64,000 bases of DNA from NCBI GenBank assembly GCA_002110485.1, contig MOWL01000069.1:62001-126000 (forward strand), given 5' to 3'. A program made the position numbers and the translations under genes. The stretch's first letter is position 1, and each line of letters begins with the position of its first letter. This stretch comes from Emergomyces orientalis. Lineage: Eukaryota > Ascomycota > Eurotiomycetes > Onygenales > Ajellomycetaceae. The notes below the pieces were generated by a model that was given only the letters and a program-made list of their open reading frames with translations, made no database searches and was not told the origin of the DNA. This document shows, piece by piece, positions 9,754 to 19,665 of the stretch.

Positions 9754-10953
9754 TCAGATGTCGTTAGCCTCAATAACATCCAACGCCCCCTCCACCTTAA
9801 GCCTCGGAGGCCCCCCTCCCCTTTTCCCCTTCCCCTTCCCCTTCCCCTTCCCCCCACCCCCCCTTCCCGCCCCGCCCTTCAAATTCTTCGCCTTCAACAT
9901 CCAATCCGGCGTCTCCTGCACCAAACCCCCCTGCTTCCTATCCCACAAAACCCCTAACCCATGCGTCCGTTCCACAACAACATCAAAAAACTCCACCCCA
10001 ACCCCCTTCCTTCCACCAGCCCCGCCCTTGCCGTCCCCTTCCCCCTCCGTATCTAAATCCGAACCTTCACTCAAAATAACCCCATTCTCACTCCTCCAAA
10101 ACGGCACGCCTGCCTCCAACGCCCTCTTCAAATCAATATATATCAAAATCTGCGCATCAGCTCGCATCCCGGAAATCACCCCACCAGCACCTACACCACG
10201 GCCAGGCGGCAAGACAACAACAGGACCCCCGCGCCCTTCAGGTAAAATGGTGGATAGCGCCGGTCCCGTGGCGAAATGTATGTGGTTCCTACTCATGCAC
10301 CTTAGGCCCCCGTAGGCGAGTATCGACGGCCAGGCGGCGTGGTAGGTGCCGTGGACGACGGTGTCCGGGAGAGGTGGGGTTGAAGATTGATCGGCGCTGT
10401 CGGCGGTGAGGGAGAGCTTTTGGAGGAGGGAGGCGGCTTCGATGGTTTTTATGCTGTGGCCTTGCGTGGCACGGATTAGGTAGTGGGTGGGTTCCGGGTC
10501 GTTGGCGGCTAGGGCTTGGGCGGTTGTTTGTGCGGTTGCGGTTGCGGTTGCGGTTGCGGTGGCAGATGTGTCCTGTTCGGAAGAGTCTGGTGGTGTTGAA
10601 GCCTCGTATAGAGGAGGTTTATATAGGAGGCCAAACCGCTGTTTGTCAGAGGTGGATACGGCGGTTAGGATTTCGGGGAGGGTGACTTTTAGGGATTTTA
10701 GTTTTCTCCATGCTAACTGTATGTTGCCGTTAGCATTTTTTTTTTTATTTTCGTAAATTTTGTTTGGCGCGGATGTGCCAGAACGTACCACATCAGCCAC
10801 GTTCGCATAACCTTGACTGTCAATTTTCACGCCCTCTCTCTCCGCTGCGTGGCGCAAAATGTAGCTTAAGGCTTTGGATACAGCTACCTCCCGACTAGGT
10901 TCAGAGCGGGCCCCTCCCCGCCCACGATCCCGCCCTCCTCCGGAATGTGACAT
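9754..10953 (-). CDS. TPT1: tRNA 2'-phosphotransferase
   Basis: Tpt1/KptA transfers the 2'-phosphate left at the tRNA splice junction to NAD+, the last step of tRNA splicing. The family motifs are present: LSYILRHAAEREG (Arg34-His35), SDKQRFGLL, HLIRATQGHSI, VHGTYHAAWPSI, GLRCMSRNHIHFATG and ISGMRADAQILIYID. Read straight through, the frame gives 399 codons. A 72-nt stretch at 10717-10788 has GTACGT, TGCTAAC and ACAG and removes a non-conserved insert, giving NVADVLAWRKLKSLKV; the likely protein is 375 aa (exons 10953-10789 and 10716-9754). It is longer than yeast Tpt1 because of an Ala-Thr repeat in the linker and a Gly-Lys-rich tail encoded by hexanucleotide repeats. Divergent from nothing nearby; SEA4 lies upstream on the same strand. 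Confidence 0.95.
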   Translation of the reverse strand: MSHSGGGRDRGRGGARSEPSREVAVSKALSYILRHAAEREGVKIDSQGYANVADVVRSGTSAPNKIYENKKKNANGNIQLAWRKLKSLKVTLPEILTAVSTSDKQRFGLLYKPPLYEASTPPDSSEQDTSATATATATATAQTTAQALAANDPEPTHYLIRATQGHSIKTIEAASLLQKLSLTADSADQSSTPPLPDTVVHGTYHAAWPSILAYGGLRCMSRNHIHFATGPALSTILPEGRGGPVVVLPPGRGVGAGGVISGMRADAQILIYIDLKRALEAGVPFWRSENGVILSEGSDLDTEGEGDGKGGAGGRKGVGVEFFDVVVERTHGLGVLWDRKQGGLVQETPDWMLKAKNLKGGAGRGGGGKGKGKGKGKRGGGPPRLKVEGALDVIEANDI

Positions 10954-11672
10954 GCCGGGCTACAACTAGAGGAAGGTGTTTGAAACGCCGTCTTTTCTTG
11001 ACGAGGCTCTAAAGGAAGCTTGCTTTGCTTTTGGTCCCTTTTCGTGTAGCAGACAGAAAGAAACGCAGTCTTCAGCAGTCGGGTCTGTTCGTTTTAAAAG
11101 GGGAGCTGGTGGGACTGGTTGGTCTGTTAAATTTAATGAGTCATGCGGAGCAGCAGCGGAACAATTATTGAGCCAGGTTCAATAATACGAGTAGCTCTCG
11201 CTTAAGAAGTTAGTGGCCTTGTACTGGTTAATGAGGGGATTTCTCTTCAGAATAGCTTGTGCCGTTGCTGTTAAGCATACGAATTGATTGATATATTCTG
11301 GATATCTAGTGGGTGTTTTAGGTTTGGCAAAAGAAATTCATAGGGCGGAGAAGCTAGCTATGTCAAAAGTTGAGCCAGGTACAACAGGCTTCAACCACGG
11401 CTCGATATATGAGTGTCGAGTTATGAGAGCAGCGCTGGTATATAGCCACAATACTCTACAGTGATTCTAATGGACATGAGAAAGAGAGCCTCCGTAGATT
11501 CTACGTATCGTCATCGACAAAGAGCAGAAATCATTAAATCAGTTTCCGCTAGTGCGTATTATTTTCCAGGGGGTATCTAGCAATGCTACGCCAAATTGAC
11601 ACGGGGAACCACCCAGACGAACGACATGCTCATCCCAAAACATAACACCCACGAATTTGCAAAAGCCATATT
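10954..11672. other. Intergenic, TPT1 promoter side
   Basis: This lies between the TPT1 start and the SEA4 stop, both on the minus strand. I see no gene, repeat or RNA here. Confidence 0.5.
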
Positions 11673-14600
11673 TCATCGGTCACATATGCAACTGCATTCA
11701 GCAACTGGACAAATCCTATGTTTTCTGAACCAGTCCCTTGCATGGTCAGCATGGAACCCGTGGTTGCAGTTGATACAAAAGACCACAAATCTTTTCATCA
11801 AATCCTCCACAGGTGCCTCACTTGCTTGCTTGCCCATATTTTCGCAGGCAATAGCGGCTCTAGACATCGGATCTACAGTACCTAACCATAATGAACAAAT
11901 CCCGCATCTGGGCATATGCCGCCCACACTTTGGGCAGACAGTACCTGACAAGGACCCAGTGCCGAGGGGACTCCCCGTAGTTGAATGACTCACTTCCATG
12001 CCGATCGATTGATAAACTGGAGACTCTGTACCATCCTGCTGGGAAAGGGGACGAGTGCAATAGTTGCAAACCAAACTGATCTGTTGTGGGGGAGGCTTTA
12101 TGAGTCTGCGACCATCCCAAGTGACAGCCAGCTTTCGCGATTCAACGTCAAACCTAGCTCTATCTAGCTGGAGTTTCCAGGAATTCATTTGTCGTCGATA
12201 TGTCTCTCGCCAGGCTTCAAATCGCGTACTATTTAGTGGATCGGTAATGAATCGTGGGACGGTATGGCTCATAGCAAGTACGGGTGTTTGTGTGTCACCG
12301 AATTTGTTTATATAAGATTGAAATAGGTCCATCGCTGCATGGTCAAGCCCGGTAAGAATGACTCCTTCAATATCACCCTGGCGTATCGCATCCATAGTCG
12401 CATCCCGCAGGTAAGAGGCCAGTTCTTTGTCAGGGAGCCAACGGAGAGCTACCTCCACTCTATATCTTAAAGGAAGGGTGACCTCCTCAAGCACGGAATT
12501 CCAGTCACCTTTGCTTACCAAGGCTAAGATAGCCCGAGCGTAGGGATCCGTAAGCTCTCGCGCGATCTCCGCACATGTTTCCTCCCAATCGGGGTCGGTT
12601 TCCCCCTTCGTTGCGCCAGTAATAGCCATGGCGAGAAGTTTGTGTGCCTGGGTAGGCTGATTTTTCCTGAGAGCCGAGAAAGCTAATTTTGGTTCGTCTT
12701 GGAACAGAGCCAGTGCGGCAGCCTTAGTATGTTGACGAGCTTCTACAAGCTGCTTCACCACTGCCTCCAAATCCGCAACAGATTCTGCGGCTCCACTGAT
12801 GCGAAGGCAGAGCTGGCGGTGAGCGGAAAATCGCGAGGTGCATCCCTTTCCTTCTGGAATGCGAAGTTCTTTAACGAGGTCTACGATCAAATTATTTACA
12901 TCGATAGTTTGGTTCAAATCAGAACCGAGCATGCGATTCTCGAGACTCTGGCCTATATTTATGTTAGAATTTTTGCAACATCTTCACCGTATGGGCAGTT
13001 TTACCAAGCCTATTATTCCAGACACTATATACGCCAAGATAATTCATATCCACGGAATGGATTATCATAGAATCGTTGGAGGAGTTTTCTCGGGTGCCTA
13101 TTTGATCAGCTAAGAGTTAACAGGGGAAAGAAGAAGCCAACATACGCCCTACCCAATCCCAGAACTCCCGCAGGCCAGGATCGTCAGACAAGAGCTCCTT
13201 GTTCTTCTCGCCATCGACGAGGTAACCCCTTTGACATCGTAATCGTGGGATGGACATCCATGTTAAAGCATCATGTATTGTCAGCGGAGAGCCGAATATT
13301 CCCGCTGACAAAGATCTTTCGCGGCTTTCCCTATTGGACAACCGCTGAGCGGCATCGGTTTTAGTAGAAGTGCTGGGAGACTTTTGCCCCTGGTCATTTT
13401 TGTCTTCTATTTTAATAATTGAACTGCCGTTTGGCTGCATGGTGGGTGATACAGAACGATCCTGGATTCCTTGTACAGTTTTGGATATTCCTGAAGGAAA
13501 TTCTGACGAGGGCCTAATGAGCTTGAAATTTAGGTCGTGTTCTGCCAGACCTCCGCGGGCTAATACACTTTGAGAGGAGAGATCCATGGGACATGGCTGC
13601 GATTGAAGTGTGAATAAAGCAACAGACCGATTGGCTAGAAGCGTAACGGTGGTCGGTTCGTTTGAAGCACTGAAGTTCAAAAAGTCGAAGGACGCTACCT
13701 TCCGGGAAGGATCAGCACCGCTGTCATGGGGAAGGTAAGGATTCCGAAAGTCTCGGACAGTCTTCGTGTAGATTTGTTCCGGGTACGATTTGGCGGAATC
13801 TTGTCCCAGGGCTTGATCCAATGACGTTCGGTTCTCGTCTGAAACATATTCTTTGGCGATATCATACGCTTTGAAGTCCCCGTCACTAGACAACATCCCT
13901 AAGCACCCCCGTTTAGTTCTAGAGAACCGGAGACTCCATATCGAGGATTTCGGGTCAATGACGTTCTTAAATTCAAGGGCTGCCGAAAGCTGACTAGAGT
14001 CCGCGGTTGGGAGTGCGGCAGATGAAAATCGAGATCCCGAACGGCGATCCCAAATACAGATAGAAGCATCTCCTGAGGGATTGCACGACGCAATGTAATT
14101 TTCATCCAACCAATCAACTGCTAAATTATGTACACACCGGGTGGGAAATTGTAAAGATGGGTTTACTGGGCCCTCTATGTAACGAGATGTCACCGATTAG
14201 GTACGAATAATGCAAAAAATTGGGGATCACATACCTCGTAAATCATATATTCTGACGAATTGCCCCTTGACTCCCGTAACTAAAGTATCTGGTTGGTCTC
14301 TGAAGAACTTGATACTGGTAATAGGTTCGGAGCTCGCGAGCTTCCTCAGAGGTTCTAATGCGTGTCTATCGGATCCGTATCCCCGAGAGCCGCTCACGGA
14401 GAGGCGCTGGTTTACGTCCCAGATGTTTAGACAGAAGTCGTTTCTCACTTTGTCCAGCCCAGCTGCTAAGAGACCCTGCGTACTGAACGCAACGGCATTG
14501 CAGTATCTCTGATTCCGGATGGGGAAAACAATCGGGGTTTGATAATCATCGTCCATACGAAGGATAGCGGCCTCTCCCGATGCTTGACCCACAGCCACGA

Positions 14601-14799
14601 GGGACTCGTCAACTGGAGACCAATCAAAAGCACGAAAGACAGGGACCCTGGAGTGCGAAGCTAGAACATCGTAGTTCAAGCAAGTGCTATCTCCGGTCGT
14701 CACTCTGCAAAGCTTGAATGATTTGCCAGATACATCGACATAGAGAAATCTTTGTTCCCCTGCATTTGAAGCTGGTGACCAACGAATTGCGGTTTCCAT
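11673..14799 (-). CDS. SEA4: SEA/GATOR2 complex subunit Sea4 (Mios homologue)
   Basis: This WD40 plus zinc-binding protein belongs to the SEACAT/GATOR2 complex, which controls TORC1 at the vacuole in response to amino acids. Predicted exons are 14799-14235, 14174-13146, 13097-13005 and 12952-11673, with introns of 60, 48 and 52 nt; the product is 988 aa. The N-terminal third is beta-propeller (METAIRWSPAS.., AFDWSPVDESLVAVGQASGEA, CLNIWDVNQRL, SICIWDRRSGS). The middle is alpha-solenoid (DLNYLGVYS-type segment, SLENRMLGSDLNQ, LRYRVEVALRWL). The C-terminus has paired Cys-His modules (CNYCTRPL, CPKCGRHMPRCGICSLWLG, CINCNHGFHADHARDWF, CPVAECSC). The frame opens earlier only with non-ATG codons, so ATG 14799 is chosen. 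Introns 2 and 3 flank a 93-nt exon whose inclusion restores the conserved LGVYSVWN stretch. Confidence 0.93.
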
Positions 14800-15338
14800 C
14801 TTGGTCAATTGGCAGTATAGTTCATATCAGATTAATTAAAATATATAAAATGTTCAGCCAGGATCTAGTGCCATTATGGCTGCAATAAAATAAAAGCACA
14901 CGTGGTTTGGAGACGCTGTTAAACAGAGTGTCGGAAGCAATGCACAAGCAGCGTTTGAAGGTGAAGAAGCTCTGCAGGTCGCGAAAGCCGCGAAGTTGGG
15001 TTTGGAGCTTAGATAATCTGCCCTCCTGGTTGGCTGGAGAAAATTGGCTGCCAAGGAGCTCGGACCGACAATTACCCGTTGATATCATACGGTGACTAAG
15101 CTATCAATAGCTCCAGGCGCTTTTTTTGTAAATTGTTTGGATAAATCTTTGAGCGTTGAAAGTGAAGTCAATGATTCTGCCCGCTCCTTGACTTGACAGT
15201 TATATTTAATTGCACTCGATTACGGTGATGATCATTATAATATCCGTTTCCAGCGCATGAATTAGGCCGATTTCCTGTCTTTGCTGCTTTCATTGGCAAC
15301 CTCTCACAACAACAAGCTCCAGGGTTCCTGGCAATATC
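14800..15338. promoter_or_regulatory. Shared divergent promoter of SEA4 and EFG1
   Basis: A 539-bp gap separates two start codons pointing away from each other. No TATA box or long ORF stands out. Regulation of both genes from this segment is an inference from geometry. Confidence 0.45.
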
Positions 15339-16525
15339 ATGGCTACATTGCGGAAGCAGGAGAAACGGAAGGATATGGGGGATGATTCAATATCATTTGA
15401 AACTTCAAAACGACATAGAGGGAACGATCTTGATTCTCGGGAAGCGTCCCCAAGAGTGCGAGAGGAACGGGATGATCGTCGAAAATACCGGGATCGAGGA
15501 GAGCCTGAAGGTAAACCTCGCAAGCAACCCAGAAATACACCTCGAATACATGACCCAAATCCATATGGCAAGGCACAGTCAAAGCGAGATGATCGTGCCT
15601 ATGCTACGGGGCGTTCTGCAGTGAAACCTTTTCGTTCCCGCGATCTAGACCTCCCCTCCGCAGGCGAGCTCAAGAACAAGATTCGCGATATTAAGCGCCT
15701 TTTAACCCGTGCCGATCATCTCCCAGCCGACGTGAAAATAGAGAAGGAAAGGGCGCTGGCGGGGTATGAAAGGGATTTGGAAATCGTTGAGTCTCGAAAG
15801 AATCGGGCAGTAATGATTAAGAAATATCATTTCGTTAGGTTTTTAGGTACATCTAGGGATAATTTTATAATTTACATACACAATTATATACATGCTAACA
15901 TGTGTGTGTGTGTGTGTGTGTGCCTTCTTTAGAACGAAAAGCAGCGACTCGACAACTAAAGAAACTGCTCAGACAGAAAAAGACACTCACAGAGTCGAAT
16001 TCAAATCCGAATAAAGAGGAGCTCGATGCCCTCGAAGAACAGATCTACGTCACACAAGTGGACCTCAACTACGCTATATACTGCCCTTTGACAGAGAAAT
16101 ACATATCCCTCTACCCAAACCAACGCCGCGACAAGCATACCCCCGAACCGGATCCAGAGGAATCAAATATCATCCGTAATAATTCCGGCGAGAAGCCACC
16201 ACTGTGGTACACAGTCGAGCAGAGTATGAAGGATGACACGCTCGAATTGCTACGGGATGGCAAGCTGGGGGTTGGCATTTCCGGACAGAAAAAGACAGCA
16301 AATAGCGAATCGCTAGCGGTTCTGGGACGGAAGAATGAGACTGTTAATGGGCCGTCGCTGACGACGGAAGCAGATAATATGAAGAAGCATGGAAAGAAGA
16401 AGGAAAAAGAAAACCCGCACGATAGCAAGAAAGGAGACTCGAAAAATGCGAGAACTAGAATGGATGCCCGTATGGATGATATGGATAAGGGTGATGATAG
16501 CGATGGCGGGTTTTTTGAAGAGTAG
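15339..16525 (+). CDS. EFG1: rRNA-processing protein Efg1
   Basis: Efg1 is a nucleolar factor needed for early 18S rRNA maturation. Exons 15339-15846 and 15933-16525 give 366 aa. The core is unmistakable: ELKNKIRDIKRLLTRADHLP, KIEKERALAGYERDLE, KKYHFVRFLERKAATRQLKK and LDALEEQIYVTQVDLNYAIY with CPLTEKYISLYPN. A long charged Arg/Asp N-terminus precedes the core and a Lys-rich acidic tail follows it; the core is coiled-coil. The 86-nt intron has GTACAT, CATGCTAACATG and a (TG)11 repeat (15901-15922) just before CTTCTTTAG. A dinucleotide repeat in the polypyrimidine position could vary between strains without touching the coding frame. Convergent with the hydrolase-like gene downstream. Confidence 0.95.
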
Positions 16526-16982
16526 CATGTATTTACGAAGAACTAACTTTCTACCACTAATACCATGCCTACCCTGCAAGAACAGGCGCAGCTGACACGG
16601 AAGCATGGTTGATGAATGGGTGTGGTGTTATAAAATTGATTGAATTACATTGATGGTTTGGGAAGAACGCAATAGATCCTACAACGGATAAATAGGTAGT
16701 ATTCAGCTGTCATGCTATGTTATTGTAGCTACTGGTGAGGTAATTAGTTGGATATCTCGAAATAAAATGTTACATTGTAGCAAAAGCAATCCAAGTCCAC
16801 TCTTAACGACTACAACTAAGTATGATAACGTACATTTCAAACTAAGAGCTGTTCTTATTTTCCAATGACATTATCTTCACGGAATTTGTGTGGTCTATTG
16901 CAGAAGCTATAGAGAAGGTGTGAAACTCTTACGCCAGCTAGCTAAAGTGTCAAAGCGGAAGCCCTCAGGGCATTTCACGTAG
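16526..16982. other. Convergent 3' ends, no gene
   Basis: This 457-bp AT-rich spacer lies between the EFG1 stop and the stop of the hydrolase-like gene. It should hold both 3' UTRs. Nothing else is visible. Confidence 0.5.
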
Positions 16983-18043
16983 TCAGTGAGCACTTTCGAT
17001 CTTCTTGATAAGGTCCTCCAGTTGCTCCGCAACAAAAGTAGGGTTGTCGTTTTGGACAAAGTGTCCACACCCTGGTGCGATAAGTGGCCCTTTGGCCCTG
17101 TCTGGGTCAGTGAGCCCACAGAGTCCTTCGTTATACTTCTCCCACGTGCTGTTTTCTTTTTAGTCAAATGCTCAATGAAGGAACGAAGCGTTTCACGTAC
17201 GGTTGACTATACATGGCAGTCATGCCGATAGGCACCTTCATCATCACCCACTCCTCCTCGGAGAATTGTTCGAGCTCATGGCCCACGACGGTAACCCAAG
17301 GACCTTTCTCTGAAGTCTTAGATCCTTTTAGTTTTGGTTTTGATGGGTCGGGTAGAATGTTCTTGATCTCACGGCAGTCAAATCCTTCGTAGTTCATTGC
17401 GTCGGGTGCAAATATCCTAGTCATCTTGGCGTAGGTAGTTTCATACATATGAAGAGAGGTGCCAGGCGGGGCCATCCTCTCTAGATCAAAGGACGGATCA
17501 TTCGGATTCGGCCAGATACTCGCAAAGTCAATGTTTCCAGGGTTAGAGTCAAGGAACAAAATCCCTTCGACGATTGTAGGATATCTAGCTCAGCCGCGGG
17601 TCGTTCGTTAGCCACAAAGCTAGCAAAGAGGTGTGTAGTCTTGACGTCTATTACCTGTCAGCATATCTTCGCGCGACGTGTGCGCCAATGCCGTTGTTCA
17701 CGAAGACGATGCGCGAGGAGCGATCAGGACATAGAGTCTGGATCAACTCGTGGAGATCGTCAGTGACATCGTCCAGCGTGTGCGCATAACCCGGATCTTT
17801 GTTCGGCCCGGATTCGCGGGGGTCTATTGAGGAAGCACCTTGGCCATAGCGGTCGTATGTCAGTATCCACGGCTTCGGAGAGAAACTCGACTGTTGAAAG
17901 AGTTCAATAGCTGGCTTCCAAACACCCTTTCCGAACCCAAGGTCACTAAGGCAGACGACAAGGAGTTTGCTTGCCGCATCTCTTTGGAAAAGCTCATACG
18001 CGATAGAGGCGTCTGGCTTGGAAGGAAGAGCCACGGTGGACAT
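16983..18043 (-). CDS. Alpha/beta-hydrolase-like protein without nucleophile Ser
   Basis: Predicted exons 18043-17655, 17584-17201 and 17148-16983 (introns of 70 and 52 nt with GCTAAC and GACTAAA branch sites) give 312 aa. The fold is alpha/beta hydrolase: strand LLVVCLSDLGFGKGVW, then ILTYDRYGQGAS, the elbow RIVFVNNGIGAHVARRYADR, FLDSNPGNIDF, and the C-terminal IAPGCGHFVQNDNP with the catalytic His. At the nucleophile elbow the sequence is N-N-G-I-G (residues 116-120). Family members usually have G-x-S-x-G, so Gly118 replaces the Ser. The lipase/esterase reaction is therefore doubtful and a non-catalytic or altered role is possible. No signal peptide is seen. Substrate unknown. Confidence 0.82.
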
Positions 18044-19665
18044 GTTGATCGAGAAAGATGCCTTCAGTTAATGATGAAATCGAGAAATGTTGTTGCTGCT
18101 GATGGCGCTTTCATTCATGGTGAAATGTTGGAATTGCTTGGGAAGTCAACCATACAGTTCAAAAGGCAGACAGAATGCCCCCTGCAACTACTACGTGGTA
18201 GTCTGGGCAGGGGTTATTCTCAAAAGTATGCAGGACATAACAGATGAGTTGATGGTTATGCGGGGTCCCGCCGGCATTATGAATAACTCATATTAGCCTT
18301 ACGCAGTACAGCCCCTTTCGCCCTTTACATATGTAGGAGGATGAAACAAACAACCGGAGAAATATCGAGGGTTGGTATTTACCGGAAATTAACTGGCTAC
18401 GCACGCGAGGACGTTCGATAGCGACGAAGGCTAAGGATGGAGAGCCGGAAGAGGGAAGGAAGAAAACTCCATTTCCATTCTAGGGTTTATGGACAGTAGC
18501 CCTAATTGACTGTAAACGACGGCGAGGGCGAAGTGATGGGGAAATTTCGGGGGAGAGTTGAAAAAACGCTGGGCAAAATATATAAGAGAGAGTTAGGTGT
18601 TGAGTGTGGGAAGAGAAGATAAGTTTCCGTGTCTGATCGTTCAGATTCTAGAATCTGGTGCTGACAGAATAGAGAGGAGAGGGACATGCAACAGAAACTC
18701 AGCGGAAATGCACGGAAACCTGAGCAATAGGGGGCCACAAAAGAGGTTATTGAGAAGGGTTGGCCAACGTAAAAATAAACAATGGACGAAAATAAAATAT
18801 ATATCGTAACTAATCTTTGGAAAACCTACGGTTTAAACGAAAAAAACCTCCACAAAACCGGAAGGGAAGGAAAACATAAAAGATTCAAGAAGACATACAC
18901 CACTCCGCACACCTCATATTCAAAAAATTCGATCCCACCCCATCCCAATCCAGGGTAAATAACAAACACCAAGACCTGCCAGTTTGACATGCCCCATCCA
19001 AACCCATGTATAGCTCTCCTGCTGCAGCCCATACACATACCCCACCCCTTCCCAGGTAGCTGTGCGCCCTATTGCCTTTGGTTCCCCCGACATCGGTTAT
19101 TCGCGCACATATGTACTCCGCATCCACCAAGGATGTTAGCATGTATACGCAAACAACTTCTCTCGTCCGACCATCCGTGCGCTCATTCCAAGTGGACTTA
19201 AGACAACGCCACTGTCAAACACGGAAGGAAAAAGGGGTCAGGTGGGAACAAAGGGGGGGGAAAGGGAGAGGGGAGAAGGGAGAGGGGAGAAGGAAACAAG
19301 TTTTTATAAATTCCCAACACGTAAAAGGATGCAATGCGTAGTATATAAAAATAATAAAGAAAAGTAAATCATGATCATGTTGGATGATGCCTAGGAATGA
19401 ATACTGGACAAAAAGCAACAAGCAAAAATACACGAGAAGTGGTTGGCGAATTGGAAAGCGAGGAGGAGGAATGGTAGGGAGAATAAAAGGAAATGCACCT
19501 CCGATAGTTATATGATATGAAAATATGGGGAGGAGTCAACCAGCCAGCTAGTACTATTTAGTAGTTATATATAATCTTTAAAAAAAAAAATCCGAACACT
19601 AAAAGTCGTTTCGAAAAAGCGGCGCCCACTCAAATCAATCCCAATTAAACCCCCTCTCTTCCCTT
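18044..19665. other. Intergenic between hydrolase-like gene and F-box gene 3' end
   Basis: No gene seen. A purine-rich G/A tract lies at 19248-19300. Parts nearest 19665 are likely the 3' UTR of the F-box gene. Confidence 0.45.

Noticed and set aside
9758..10315. 185-codon plus-strand frame opposite TPT1
   Set aside because: It is an antisense shadow of the GC-rich TPT1 coding sequence, with Pro/Ser low complexity only.
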